Of a stretch of DNA of 64,000 nt, positions 38,862-49,300 are shown piece by piece. Origin of the DNA: Callaeas wilsoni (taxonomy: Eukaryota; Chordata; Aves; Passeriformes; Callaeidae); assembly GCA_013398955.1 (NCBI GenBank), contig VWPU01001226.1:210941-274940 (forward strand), given 5' to 3'. The notes under the pieces are model-generated. The model saw only the letters and a program-made list of their open reading frames with translations. It was not told where the DNA came from and did not search any database. The first letter of the stretch is position 1; every line of letters starts with the position of its first letter. Both the position numbers and the translations under genes were made by a program.

Positions 38862-40330
38862 AGGGAAAACACAGAAGCTGCTGGGTGGTTCAGGCTGACA
38901 AAGGACATGGAAAAGTCCAACACATCAAGGCCTTCTTTTCTTCAGTGTCTAACGAAGCAAAGGTAAGACTTCGGGAGTTCCAAGTCCCTAAGAACAGAGG
39001 GGAAGTCTGCAGCAAAGACTTACCCTCAGTGGAGGGGAATCTGCTCAGAAAATATTTAAACAAAGTAAAATCCACAGAGGCTGATGGGATGCACCCAGGA
39101 AGAGTGAGAGGGATACTTGTTGTCATTGTAGGATCACTTGCAATAATTTTTGAAAGGTCATGGCAAATATTGGAGACTTCTGAGGACTGGAAGACAGCAA
39201 ATGTCCCTCCTGTCTTTAGGAACAGGAAGAAATGCAATTGGCAGAGCTACAGGTCAGTTAGCCTCACCTTGATCCCTGCAAAACTAACGGAGTAAATAAT
39301 CCAGGAAACCATCTCCAAACATAAGAAGGACAAGAGGGTGAGTGGGAATTGCCAGTATGGACCAGAAATGCTTCTGCAATGAGATGACTGGGTTGTTGCA
39401 CACAGGGAGAGGGTGTTGGTTTGTCTTGACCCCAGTAGGGCTTACAGCAGTGTATTCCATAAAATCCTCCCAGACAAACTGATGAAGTACAGGCTAGATA
39501 AGTGAATGTTGAGGTGTTTTGAAAACTGGCTAAACTGTTGGGCTCAAAGAGTTGTGATCAGGAGCACGAAGTCTAGAGGAAGCCCAGGCATTAATGGTGT
39601 ACTCCAGTGGCTGATACTGGGGCCGATATGTTTCATTATCTTCCCTGATGACCTGGACCACAGGACAGAGTGCACCTTCAGCAAGTTTTTAGATGATACA
39701 AAACTGAGGGGAATGGTTGATGAACCACATGCTTATGCTGACATTCAGAGGGATGGCAGTAACCTGAAGAAACAGAGAAGAAATAATGTCGTGTATTGCT
39801 ACAGGCAGTACACCCGCACAAGTGCCGACTGGCTGGGAAGCAGCTTTGAAGAGAAGGCTCTGTTGGTCCAAATGGACAATGAGCCTGCAACATGCCCTTG
39901 TGGCAGGAAGGCAAACAGCCTCTCCAGGGCTGCATCAGGAACAGCATCACATCGCCTGCAGGTTGAGACTGTGACTCTTTGCCTCTCCTCAGCACTAGAG
40001 AGGTCACAGAGGGAATGCTGAGTCCAGTCCTGAGCTTCCTGGTATAAGCAGAACTTGGACATAAAGGAGCAAATCCAGCGAAGAGCCACAAAGATGATGA
40101 AGGTATTGGAGCATGTGAGCTGTGGAGAGAGGCTGAGAGAGATGGCATTGTTCGATCTGGAGAGATAACAGATCAGGGGCATCTCATGCATGTGTACGAA
40201 TACCTGGCAGGGTAGGAGTGAAGAACGTGGACACAGACTCTTCTGAATGGTGCCCAATGACAGAGCAAGAAGCAACAAGCAGAAATTAGAACAGTGAGGG
40301 CTTTCACCTATACTGAAGAACAGCTCTAAT
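38862..40330 (+). mobile_element. CR1 LINE fragment, longest copy, carries RT region, lacks 3' tail
   Basis: About 1.47 kb of CR1 ORF2 and downstream sequence. A frame from 38885 to 39295 covers the start of the reverse transcriptase. It holds a D-G-M-H-P motif near residues 68-71, an I-I-F-E-R-S-W motif at 87-93, a D-W-K-x-A-N-V-P-P-V-F motif at 101-111, and an S-Y-R-S-V-S-L-T motif from residue 121. A second frame (39506-40021), in the same register but separated by stops, holds the active-site motif as FLDD (39686-39697), where FADD is usual. After about 39790 the text is more diverged but still follows CR1 ('gagccacaaagatgatgaag' at 40082-40101, 'ggtgcccaatgacagagcaa' at 40249-40268). The homology fades near 40330, with no ATTCTATG-type end. 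The copy is inactive. Confidence 0.9.
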
Positions 40331-41433
40331 ATGGAACAGTAAATTTTCCCTATACATAAATATGAAAACAATGAATGCATGTAACGATTAAACATTGATT
40401 AACAAACGTTTTCCAGTGTCCTTTACACTTCAGCTATATATTTCTGTTAATTTTGACAGGACTACAGACACCATTTAAGCCTCCCTTGAAACATGCACTT
40501 CTCTGCTAGCAAGCTTTCATTTGAACTGGATATTTGAAAGGCTGAAAAGTCTTCTTGTTTGTTGAGGAGAAATTGTGCTTTTTCAGTTGACTTCAGCTAG
40601 ACTCAGACTGAATGATCATAAAAAAATTCTAGCACCATGGAGAAATTAATAGAAGTGTGGCATTTCTAAATGCCCTTGAAACCAATCCAGAAGGTGATGT
40701 CATCTGTGTTAAAATTCTTCTATATATGTGCAGACAATAAAATTGGGTCTTTACAAAACAGGTCAGTTTTGAAATGCAAAATTCCTGTTTATTCTTTTTT
40801 TGACAGCCTCTTTTTTCCTCACTTCCCATTTTTAGTAAGAAACCTGGACAAGAATGTACTTCTTCCCCCCAGCCCTGCTGCTTTCAGCACAGCTGTTGCT
40901 TTCTTCATGATCATTTAATGAACCAGGGAAATAAGGACAAATGAGAAAATGGATAATAGCATGAAAAGAAGAAGAAATCTTTACACAGATAAATAAAATT
41001 TAATCTGTGAGGAAAATAATTGATGAAGCAGGAATAGCTGTGAGTATTCCTGTAAATCCCTCAAGGAATACTGGCAAGAAAGACTACAATTCCTAGGAGA
41101 CCTTCCTGTGTATTGTTAAAAGATAATATATGCAATCCAAATCTAGAAAAGTCAAGGGATTTTTCGAAAGATTAAAAGTGGTTTTTTCCAAGATTGAAAA
41201 TAAACACTTTATCCTGAAAGGCAACTTCATAATGAAAGATTTAATGCCCACTAGACTAATCAACTTTTAAAAGCAAACAGAAAAAAACCCCTGCTTTCCC
41301 CTTGACTCTTTTCATGCTATTAAGCAGAGAGTTAGTTAGAAAATCTTTGACAGCAGTTCCAGGTCCAGACTACAACACATAGCTCTGATCTTTTACTGTC
41401 TGACAGTGCTAAGTTTAGCACTTACATTGTTTG

Positions 41434-41472
41434 AGTGGGGTTTTTTTTTGTTGTTTTTTGGGGTTTTTTTGT
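41434..41472. repeat. alternating G and T homopolymer runs
   Basis: Runs of four G, nine T, six T, five G (spanning the line break) and seven T follow one another within 39 bases. It is low-complexity DNA. Confidence 0.8.
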
Positions 41473-42350
41473 CTATTTTCTAGAACACTGGAGAAAAAAA
41501 AATAGAAGGCCTGTCAAAGGATTAGGAAACAAACTTTCTGGTGCAGTGCTTTCTCTGTTTCTCTGCCAACCTACTTTGCAGTATTAAGATGAAGGAAGAG
41601 GGTCTTCTTGAGTGAAACCCAACAATTTTTTTTTTAATCTTTTAAAGGTTATGCATTATGTGTCCACTTTCACATCTCAGAATGAATAAAGTTCAGAATG
41701 GATTTTCAGTGAAGCATGTTTTTAAATGCCATGATACTTTTATAAGTAAATAATTAATAAAGAAATTAAACATTTAAAGAGTAGGTTGTGAGCCCTGCAG
41801 TGTGCCTGGGTAGCATTTGCAGTGGGTGGAACACACTGTGCCTGTGTCTGTGGGGTAGGGGTAGACAGAGTTTCTGTCACCACTGCTGGTGTTTTCCTGA
41901 GAAGAAAGGGGCAAAGAGTGAACAGAGACCACATCCAACCTTAAGTAAAAATCTCAAATCCAGCAGCTCAAAAAGTTCTGGCTAGGAAATGCTTGCTTGA
42001 TTTTTTTCCTTCCTTTTCTTTCTATTAAGTTTACGTTTTAGGAAGAACTCAAACAAACTGAAACACCTCCCCAGCACCTGGATAAGACACAGGATCATGT
42101 GGGACAGATATTAGCCACCTCAGGTAGTGTTGCAAGATGTCTAGATTCTTGGTGGATGAGCACTGGGCAACCTTATATAGAGCAGAAATGGACCCAGCAA
42201 CTCCAGCAAAAGGAGCAGTGCCAACTGCTTCCCGGATTGAGGGAGAAGAACAGATGAGACTCAAGCTTTGCCAGTCTTTTTTTAAAGGACAGTAAACCTA
42301 AGGCCACATAAAAATCCTCTATTTTCTTGGTGAAGGTTTTACTGCTTCGT

Positions 42351-42406
42351 CAACGTTTCTCATGGCAGAATCTAGCCCTCATTAGCGCTGTGTTAATGAG
42401 ACGTTG
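42351..42406. promoter_or_regulatory. nested inverted repeats with TAAT cores; possible enhancer element
   Basis: The heptamers CTCATTA (42378-42384) and TAATGAG (42394-42400) form a perfect inverted pair around a nine-base spacer beginning with GCGC. The right heptamer also lies within ATGAGACGTTG (42396-42406), which pairs with CAACGTTTCTCAT (42351-42363) apart from two extra bases. TAAT is the core of most homeodomain binding sites. Regulatory function is inferred only from this arrangement. Confidence 0.2.
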
Positions 42407-42829
42407 CTAAAGATAGATGAATATTTAATATTCTCATTGAATAGCAATTTCAGCAGGCTGCATTGATACCTTTATGTAGGGGTCGTGGAAATAATATTAA
42501 AAAAACAGACACATAAAACACTTAAATGCTGAAATTACTTACTGGTGTGATACTGACTATGCAATGTAGCAGACTTTAAATAAATCTGCTCTAATTTTTT
42601 TTTTTGCGAGAAGGACCATCTCCCAAGTCCTGCAGTTTTATCTGCCTGGTCATGTTCCTGGGCAAGCAGTTCTAACCCAAGGAAATGGGACACTGGCTTA
42701 TTACTTCAGACCAAGATTTGGGCAGGTTTTTCATTTGTCTTTCCTTACTCACTTTGAATGTGGTGAAAGAAATGCATTGTTTTTATTTTGGCTAATGGAC
42801 TTTAATGAAAGTAGGATTGTGACTTGGCA

Positions 42830-43030
42830 AAGAAGTGCAAGCTGGAATATACAGGCATGGAAAAAAGCCCGGAGAGATCGAGGACAAATGAAGACAGGTG
42901 TTGGTGGTATAAAGAAGAGGAATGCAATAGGGAATAAGGTTAGAGAGATAGCTTAGGGCAAAACTTCGAGGGTCATTCAAGGCAAGGACACACAGTCTGA
43001 ACTTAAGGTGAGGTATGTGAGTAAAATAAA
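42830..43030 (+). other. purine-rich block
   Basis: About 200 bases enriched in A and G on the plus strand. Both strands carry modest open frames (73 codons plus, 91 codons minus) with no recognisable domain; the minus frame is explained by the skew. Confidence 0.4.
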
Positions 43031-43910
43031 ATAAGATTAACTTCCTCTGTGAGCTCTCCAAATACACATTATAACAAATTTTGCACTTCTATTTTTCAGA
43101 AGTGAAATTTAAGTAGACAGAAGCTCAGTATTTTAGACAGATTCTGATCTGCTCTCTGAGAACAATTAATATATCTTGAGTGTCTTAGCATAAAACAAAG
43201 TAGAAAAAATATAAACAGATGCACTCCAGAAGCTAAAACAAGCTGAGGAGATTACAGGTACAACGGCCATGTTGTGCAGTTTCCCATTGATCATTTGCTC
43301 AAGGGGTAGAGACTTTGGAGCAGTGTACTCAGGAACAGCCATGTGCTCCAACACTCAGAACTTGCTCCCCTTTTCCATCAGAAGCTGTGTCTTCTCCAAA
43401 ATCCTAGAAAAGAGAATAAGGGTCGGACTAAAGCAAGAAGCAGAATGAATGTTGAAATAAATGTCTGCCAAAGTCTGAAGATTGCAGTTGTCATGAACCT
43501 GCAACTAAAACTAGTATTCATGGGAAAACATTTGTTTTTCTCCCTTTGAACTACACAAAGCACTGATGGAAGTGCTGCAAGCCTCGTCATATCTTGAAAC
43601 AATGGATTATGGTTTTACTGTCACTTCATAGGGTCCCTTAGTAATGTACAGGACTGCTTTCTTATATGATTAACAAATTTTAGCAGATATGAGGTGGTGC
43701 ATGGTTCTAAATTTGCCCTAACAGAAATAGTCAGCTAAAAATATCTGGAAATCTAAAAGAAGGTTAGCCTTCACTTAAAAGTTGGTATTGTTACCCGAAC
43801 AAGGTTCAAACCCATAAGAGTATGTTTGAAATATACAGAGTAAGCTACCAAAGACTTTTAACACAAACTCAGAATTAGGTCGGCAGCTGGGGAATAAAAG
43901 GTAGATAAAA

Positions 43911-44558
43911 GTTAAGACACCCTGGTGGACAACAAGCTCAACATGAGTGAAGAGTGTGATGCTGCAACAAAGAAGCCAACAGGAGGCTGGGCTGCATCAA
44001 CAAGGGCATCCCAGCAGAGAGAGATAAAGTCATTATTCCTCTCTGCCCAGCACTTATCAGGCCACACCTCAAACACTGTGTTAAGTTTTGGTCCCCACTA
44101 TAAAGGAAAAACCAAAATAAGTGGATAGGCTGGAGAGGGTCCAGAGAAGGGCCACAAAGGAGAACAAAGGATCAGGAAGCCTGCCAGAATAGGAAATGAT
44201 GAGAGCTGGGTTTGTTCAGCCTTGAAAAAAGACTTCAGGGAGGCCTTAGCAGCATGTTTCTGTATTTAAGATGTAGCTACTAAGAAGATGGAGATTCTCT
44301 TTTTACAAGGAGTCACAAGGAAAAGATGAGTGGTAATGGGTATAAGTTACTCCTGAAGAGATTCTTAATGGACACAGGAGGAAAATTTTTCACAGAAAGA
44401 ACAATCAGCCACTGCAATAATCGCCCCACAGAACTGGTGGACTCTCCAACACTGGACATTTTAAGATTCAGCTGGACAGGGTGCTTGGCCATCTTGTCTA
44501 GACTGTGCTTTTGCCAATACAGGTTCTATGATTCTCTGGTTCTACAATTCTTCTATGA
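43911..44558 (+). mobile_element. CR1 LINE fragment, 3' part
   Basis: Starts with the 'cctggtggacaacaagctca' segment (43920-43939) that in CR1 lies near the end of ORF2. It continues through 'ggctgggctgcatcaacaag' (43986-44005), 'caggccacacctcaaacact' (44059-44078), a 'gagggtccagagaagggcca' segment (44135-44154) and the usual 3' UTR order. It ends in an irregular string of TTCTATGATTCT-type units at 44523-44558. Coding frames are broken. The wording differs from the 9.5 kb and 38.9 kb copies, so it may belong to another CR1 subfamily, which I cannot name by eye. Confidence 0.9.
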
Positions 44559-44570
44559 AGGCTATCCACA

Positions 44571-44592
44571 TTTAACATTCAAGAATGTTAAA
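44571..44592. repeat. 10-bp-arm inverted repeat beside the CR1 3' end
   Basis: TTTAACATTC (44571-44580) and its exact reverse complement GAATGTTAAA (44583-44592) are separated by AA. The centre reads TTCAAGAA, the same form as a heat-shock-factor half-site pair (TTCnnGAA). Confidence 0.6.
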
Positions 44593-45390
44593 ATGGTTGT
44601 ATATGTTCACCATTATTCCTCAGCAAAATATCACCTCATATATAAATACCTGTTGTCAAAACTGGAACTTTCTGCATGAATCTACTGGATTTGATTTGGG
44701 TTTCCTTGGACTGGTTCCTTGTATCTAGACCTGAGTAAGTACCAGAGAGCAGAAATGAGTCCGGAACACACAGCTGTGCTAGTCATCAGCACAGCCACCT
44801 TACATACAGAAAAATGGGGTTTCAAGTCATTGACTTAAAGGAGGTCATTTGACAGAACTCTTCTGCATCAAATGACTACATCAGAGAAGGACATTCTACA
44901 GCCCTACAAGCCAATCTTTGATGTCAGAGACACATGTTGAAGCTCCTGCTCTCTCTGCAGGAGAGGTCACTGACTTCTGGTCAGGAAAATAACATCCCAT
45001 GTTTCCATTGAGGACTTCTGCTGTTAGGCTGTTTTATGGAAGGAGATGTGGCAGCCGATGATGTAAATAATTGTGATCAGTCCCTTCAGATGCCGCTGTC
45101 TGTATTGTATAACTAATTATATAAGAATCTGTTTTCACTAAGATGGCTAGGACCTAGATATCAAAAATGGGTTTGAAATATCAACTCTGACCTGAAGAAA
45201 AAAAGATGCTGAATTGTTTTTAGTTCCTACCTCTCTCCCTTCCTGTGGGTACTTTTCAAAGCACTATAGTGAGGGCTGCATGTGGGTAAAAAGATGCCTT
45301 TCATATTTTTAATTCAGTCTGGAATATACCTGAGATTTCTATGCGGTGAAGAAAATCCACACCAATAGTTATAATAAAGCCTTTAAATTG

Positions 45391-45433
45391 ACCAAAAAAA
45401 AAAAAAAAAACCAAAAAAAACCCACCAAAAAAA
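45391..45433. repeat. A-rich low-complexity run (A17 core)
   Basis: Seventeen A residues at 45394-45410 are followed by shorter A-runs separated by CC and CCCACC. No upstream retrocopy is recognised. Confidence 0.85.
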
Positions 45434-45800
45434 TGCCCCACCTTGTACATGGAAAAAAATGAGACTTTTTATAATTTTCTTGCAAGCTGGGATAAAAGGA
45501 TTTTTTCACATAAAGTATTTGTTTCCCATTGTATAAGATAAGAATAACTGACTTGTCTAAAGTTATCTGTCTTGTGAAAGAGTAATGATTCAACCTGTAA
45601 GCTCCGATCACACAGAACATAATCTTTCCCACCAGAGCACTCTTTCTCTTCTAATCTCACTTTTCAAAGTCTCTGTTTTTCAGCAACACTTCTTCCACTG
45701 TGAAATGCTGCCAGGGATACAAAACAATGCAAATTCATGCTAGCATATTTTGATAGTAAGAGAGCAGCTCTCTCTTTCTCAGACTAGTTGGACAAAGATA

Positions 45801-45903
45801 AACACATATGTGTGTACTTGGAGAACAGTAGATATGTATATGTGTTTACAGTCACATGTTTATGCACACAGATTTATGCGTGCACACATACAAACACACC
45901 ACA
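45801..45903. repeat. degenerate TG/CA-rich region
   Basis: Many short CACA, TGTG and TATG words on a roughly 100-base stretch suggest an old, mutated dinucleotide repeat. Confidence 0.5.
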
Positions 45904-46368
45904 TTTAAGGTAAATATAATGGACACTACTGCTTTAGATCCAACCAGTTGCACCAGCCTTGTCTCCCTTCAACGGTAAATGCTTTTCATATCTGCTGTTT
46001 CTGATCAGCCAACCAGCAGTATCTTTTTTAGTTTAGATGTTATCAGCATGATACTTTGAGAAGGCATCTGCAATTGGGTATTGCTTCAGAAAAGCCATAA
46101 TCTGTAATTAGTGACGTCAGTCAACTTATTAAAATGTAATTACAGAAAGCACTTTAATAATAAAACACTAGAATGAATATTATAGGTCTTTTACAGTACC
46201 GTAAGCACAGTGAAAAAAAGCTGTTACCATCTTTCTCTTTTGGTTTTGTGCCTGATTGATACGGTTTGAGCATTTCATTCATTTACCTATGAAAATCATC
46301 TTAACCATAGCTTACAGTTTTATTTCTCAATAAATTCAACTGGCTGAGAAGGTAGTAAAGTTATTAGG

Positions 46369-46381
46369 AAAAAAAAAAAAA
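46369..46381. repeat. A13 homopolymer
   Basis: Thirteen consecutive A residues in unique DNA. Confidence 0.85.
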
Positions 46382-49300
46382 GCCTTTACCATATTATTTG
46401 GTGTCATATCAAAGGAAAGTATCCTAAAACTGTGTCCTTACTAAAAATGTAGGAAGCTAAGGACTCGATCTGAAGCACACCCACAGAGACCTTCACGGCA
46501 ACTGAGGATGGACACAGAAATAAATAAATAAATTCAAGGAGATAAAATACTGAGACAGGATGAGTCATTTTGTATCAGTCAGTGCCAGCTCTACATTTGC
46601 ATTGTGGAAGGTCAATTATCTCACACTGAAATATAGCTGAAACGATGAACTCAGTAGCTCTGGGCACTTAACACTGTTTAGATCTGTACTTTAACACTTA
46701 ATTTAATATTTTTCCTGAAGGGAAATGATTAATAAATGCATTCAGTGAAGCATACACTTTAAAAGATTGACCCTTACAAGCTGTTGTTTTTTTAGGATTA
46801 GAAAAAAGTAGCTGTTTCCCCAGACAGTATCCACTTATTTTACATTTTTTACACTTCACAAAGTTGCCGAACGCAACATGCTAAAGGCAAAATTTTAAAG
46901 ATAACTAATTAGAAAAGTACTTTGCAATTATATTTTAGACCATTCAGCAACAAATAGGATGTTATTTGATGTTGAGTCTGATATTGATGAAAGTTCAGGC
47001 TTTCCCCTATTGAATTCAGTGCCACGTGTCCTCTACAACTTAACTGGAGCCAAGGAGCAGGCAGGAAATTACATCCGTTAATTCTTCAGTTTGCATATTG
47101 AGACATACACTCTGGGTCCTTTAGAGATCCTTGAAATCTTTTTGAAAGGGTTCACTCTGACATAGGAAAGGATTTTGGCTTAGCAATACCTTGCCAGACC
47201 TCAGATATATCCCAAGTGTATTTTGCAAAACAAGAAAATTTAAGCAATAATACATTCTTCTTTGGGTCTTCAATCCGGCATTCATAGTTAATGAACTTGC
47301 CTAGAGATAATGCTGACTGGACAGAGAATGGTGCCCAAAATGGACAGAGTTATTGGTTAGAAACTGTCTTTGAGAATCTGACTGCTTCGGCATAGACCAA
47401 CACATGAGTTTCATCATGAGGTTCAAGAAAATGTTGCCATGTTCTCATCATATCTCAAGTGTGTATCTCATGTCCTGCCAAGACTGCTCACAATCATGTT
47501 TGCTGTGTTTGTATTTTCATATATGGATCCAATGCATGACAATGTGCACTGAAAGCTTAGCCACCAGCCTTAAAGATTTCCACAGAGCCATTTCTGGGCA
47601 GTAACTGTTAGTCCACATCTGCAACAGCTAATCTTGACACTGTGTTAAGTGCAGGAGGCTCTCTGCCCCATGCCAGGGCTTTCAGAATGCAATGGAAAGA
47701 ATAGGCTGTTCGATCTACTGTAAAAGCAAATATTGCTAAGCAAATTACCTTTACTCTCTTGAAAAATATTCCTACTCACAAATGTATAGAGAAGCATATA
47801 ATGCAATTATTAACATGTGATCTACCCTGTAATCTGAGTATATGGCTTGAGTATTATTTTTCGGTATAACTGAACATAATTTCCATCAGCACAGTGGTAC
47901 ACCAAAGACCGAAACTCGCAGCTGGGCATTGCATAGTGCCATGCTTTTCACTAGAAGGGGAAGGTTATGCTCAGCCAATATAATTTAAAAAACACTATTT
48001 ATTTTACTGCTAGTGAATGAAATGTGATGTGTGCAGACAGATGTTGCACAGCATACTGCATGTCATTTCATACATTCTCTGCAGTAAATGAGGCTTCATT
48101 GTTTGAAGTATTTACAATGGAAATGAAATGAAAAGAAAAAGCTTGAGAAATACAATTTACATTTCCAGTCCATAATTATCACCAGATTTAATGACACAGT
48201 CCTTTCACACAGTATTCCTTTAGTTCCTTAAAATAAAGCCCAATTCTCTGATGCTTTGCACATGTTTGAAATGAAAACAACATTTTAGAGTTTTGCAGTT
48301 AGGGGTCTGGCTTCTCATCTACTTCTCTCTGTCTGAACCTACCAGGTGGCACAGAGGAGTGAAAAACGTCTCACTAGCAGGTGATACCCATAGTGTCATA
48401 GATTCCCTGGGTTGCAGGTGAAACTCTTTCCTACCCCTTCTCTCCCATATATTCCTACTTTCTCTAGGGTTAAGAGGACAACAGATGAGCCAGAAGAACA
48501 AACACACACTTTTCTACACATCCTGCTTAACTCAGCAAGTAAACAGGTCCATTTCCCAGCAAATAAGAGATTAATGTCCCTTGCTGTCACTGCATACATA
48601 TTTATTTTATACAATTCAGAGTCTGAAGAAACTTAAGTGGGACTTTAGAAATCATGTAAAGAGGTAGAATTTGATCTCTGCTTAACTTACATGAAGATAC
48701 ACTCAGTCAATGAGGTGGCCTTCATTAGCATTCTGATGCTTGAGGGTAACAGCAGGCATCAAGACGACTATTTCCAGCACCATTAATTTTCAGGAATATT
48801 TTTGCAGAGACCCTGCAAGGATGCTCCATGGCTTTCTTCATCATGGCTATTTCTAATTCAGTGCTCCAGCTATACAGTGCCAAAACTATTCAAAACCTGT
48901 GCCAAGAGGATTTCTGCTACTCTGTAAGTACTACAACTTCTGAACTGAGCTGTCAGTGCCCTGCCTTGGTTATTTCCCAAGTTTCAAGCCTCTTCTCATA
49001 TCAAGAGCATCCAGATTTTTTGATGTTGTTGCTGTTTTGTATTGATATTGAACTGTTTCTATGACTAAATTTTGAATGCTTACAGACATTCAACAACATT
49101 GTGGCTGTTACAACAAAGTGGTGGATGACGCTTCTCTGAAGACCTTAGTTTGCTTCAGCTAAGAAAAGGAAATACCATCCAAAATACCTTACAGAAGTTC
49201 AAATCATTCTCACCAGATACTAACTAACTCCCACTAACTCCTTTTAGCAAAACTGATCAACAGACTAGAACAATGAATTTATTTTCCATGATGTCATCAG

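Larger units (their letters stand above)
40331..43910. other. unique AT-rich non-coding DNA
   Basis: No gene recognised. It includes a T/G homopolymer patch at 41434-41472, a slightly GC-richer stretch at 41770-42260 with no recognisable element, the TAAT-bearing nested inverted repeats at 42351-42406, and a purine-rich block at 42830-43030. Confidence 0.5.

Noticed and set aside
39678..40395. Long minus-strand open frames (198 and 156 codons)
   Set aside because: They are antisense to the CR1 copy at 38862-40330; the opposite strand of old CR1 coding sequence often stays open.
43803..43813. GGTTCAAACCC, similar to a tRNA B-box
   Set aside because: No A-box at the right distance and no cloverleaf can be folded around it.
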